This document shows, one piece after another, positions 5,797 through 5,967 of a stretch of DNA of 5,967 nt (its first letter is position 1; each line of letters starts with the position of its first letter). The stretch covers positions 1-5,967 of the forward strand of contig NVTT01000016.1 in the NCBI GenBank assembly GCA_002401655.1, given 5' to 3'. The notes under the pieces are model-generated. The model did no database searches. It had not been told where the DNA came from and saw only the letters and a program-made list of their open reading frames with translations. The position numbers and the translations under genes were made by a program. This DNA is from Gammaproteobacteria bacterium. Its GTDB lineage: Bacteria > Pseudomonadota > Gammaproteobacteria > Enterobacterales > Kangiellaceae.

Positions 5797-5967
5797 ATGA
5801 GTAAGCAACAGATCACCCGTTCTCCAATTGATGATTCAATTTACGTCACGCGAGAATTAGCGACACCCGATCAAATAAAGCAAACATTATCAAACGCCAA
5901 GGAAGCTCAAAAAAAATGGCGTAAAACATCAATGAAAGATCGCCAAGCAATCTGTAATAAAATGGTT
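5797..5967 (+). CDS. aldehyde dehydrogenase family protein (N-terminal 57 residues, cut by window end)
   Basis: The frame is open from the ATG at 5797 to the last base and gives 57 residues. It begins with a short polar lead, then SPIDDSIYVTRELATPDQI (9-27), then a basic amphipathic helix KEAQKKWRKTSMKDRQAICNKMV (35-57). The SPIDxSxYV-x-LA start and the A-x-x-AQ-x-W-x-x-T/S-x-x-x-R helix are the usual opening of NAD(P)-dependent aldehyde dehydrogenases, which run to about 450-500 residues. The Rossmann motif and catalytic Cys/Glu lie beyond the window, so substrate class cannot be read. AGGA (5782-5785) is 11 bases upstream of the ATG, a long spacing. It is transcribed away from the FMN glutamate synthase-like gene. 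By context it may oxidise a gamma-glutamyl-amino aldehyde or another amine-derived aldehyde. Confidence 0.8.
   Translation, partial: MSKQQITRSPIDDSIYVTRELATPDQIKQTLSNAKEAQKKWRKTSMKDRQAICNKMV

Overview
The window reads as a stretch of chromosome from an AT-rich proteobacterium, most likely a gammaproteobacterium. The evidence is the protein style of all five genes, compact spacing, and an intergenic hairpin built on GTAGGTTGGGT / GAAACCCAAC, a REP-type repeat I associate with sulfur-oxidising and methanotrophic gammaproteobacteria and cyanobacteria. The genus cannot be fixed from sequence alone. I see no mobile element, CRISPR array, rRNA or tRNA.

Layout. Bases 1-182 are non-coding leader with a plausible extended -10 promoter. 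At 183-749 (+) is a small membrane-anchored SRPBCC (polyketide cyclase/START-like) protein. Bases 750-987 are intergenic and hold the REP-like inverted repeat. At 988-2415 (+) is a 12-helix APC permease of the ethanolamine permease type. Bases 2416-2578 are intergenic and carry a 9-bp tandem repeat. At 2579-3949 (+) is a glutamine-synthetase-fold ligase that looks like an amine gamma-glutamylase rather than the nitrogen-assimilation GlnA. It ends one base before the convergent gene at 3951-5534 (-), a stand-alone, membrane-anchored, FMN/[3Fe-4S] glutamate-synthase-domain protein. Bases 5535-5796 are a divergent control region rich in dyads and repeated AAGTTA words. From 5797 (+) an aldehyde dehydrogenase begins and runs off the window end.

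How the genes may work together (inference). Permease, glutamylating ligase and aldehyde dehydrogenase match three steps of a gamma-glutamylated amine route: import of a small amine such as ethanolamine, ATP-dependent attachment to glutamate, then oxidation of the resulting aldehyde. The logic is that of the Puu putrescine pathway and of gamma-glutamylethanolamide synthesis by Streptomyces GlnA4. The alcohol/amine oxidising enzyme and the gamma-glutamyl hydrolase are not in the window. The FMN glutamate-synthase-like protein is the least understood partner. Its coupling to an amine-glutamylating ligase recalls the gmaS/mgs genes of methylamine metabolism, but the other Mgs subunits are not seen here. 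The SRPBCC gene is probably unrelated.
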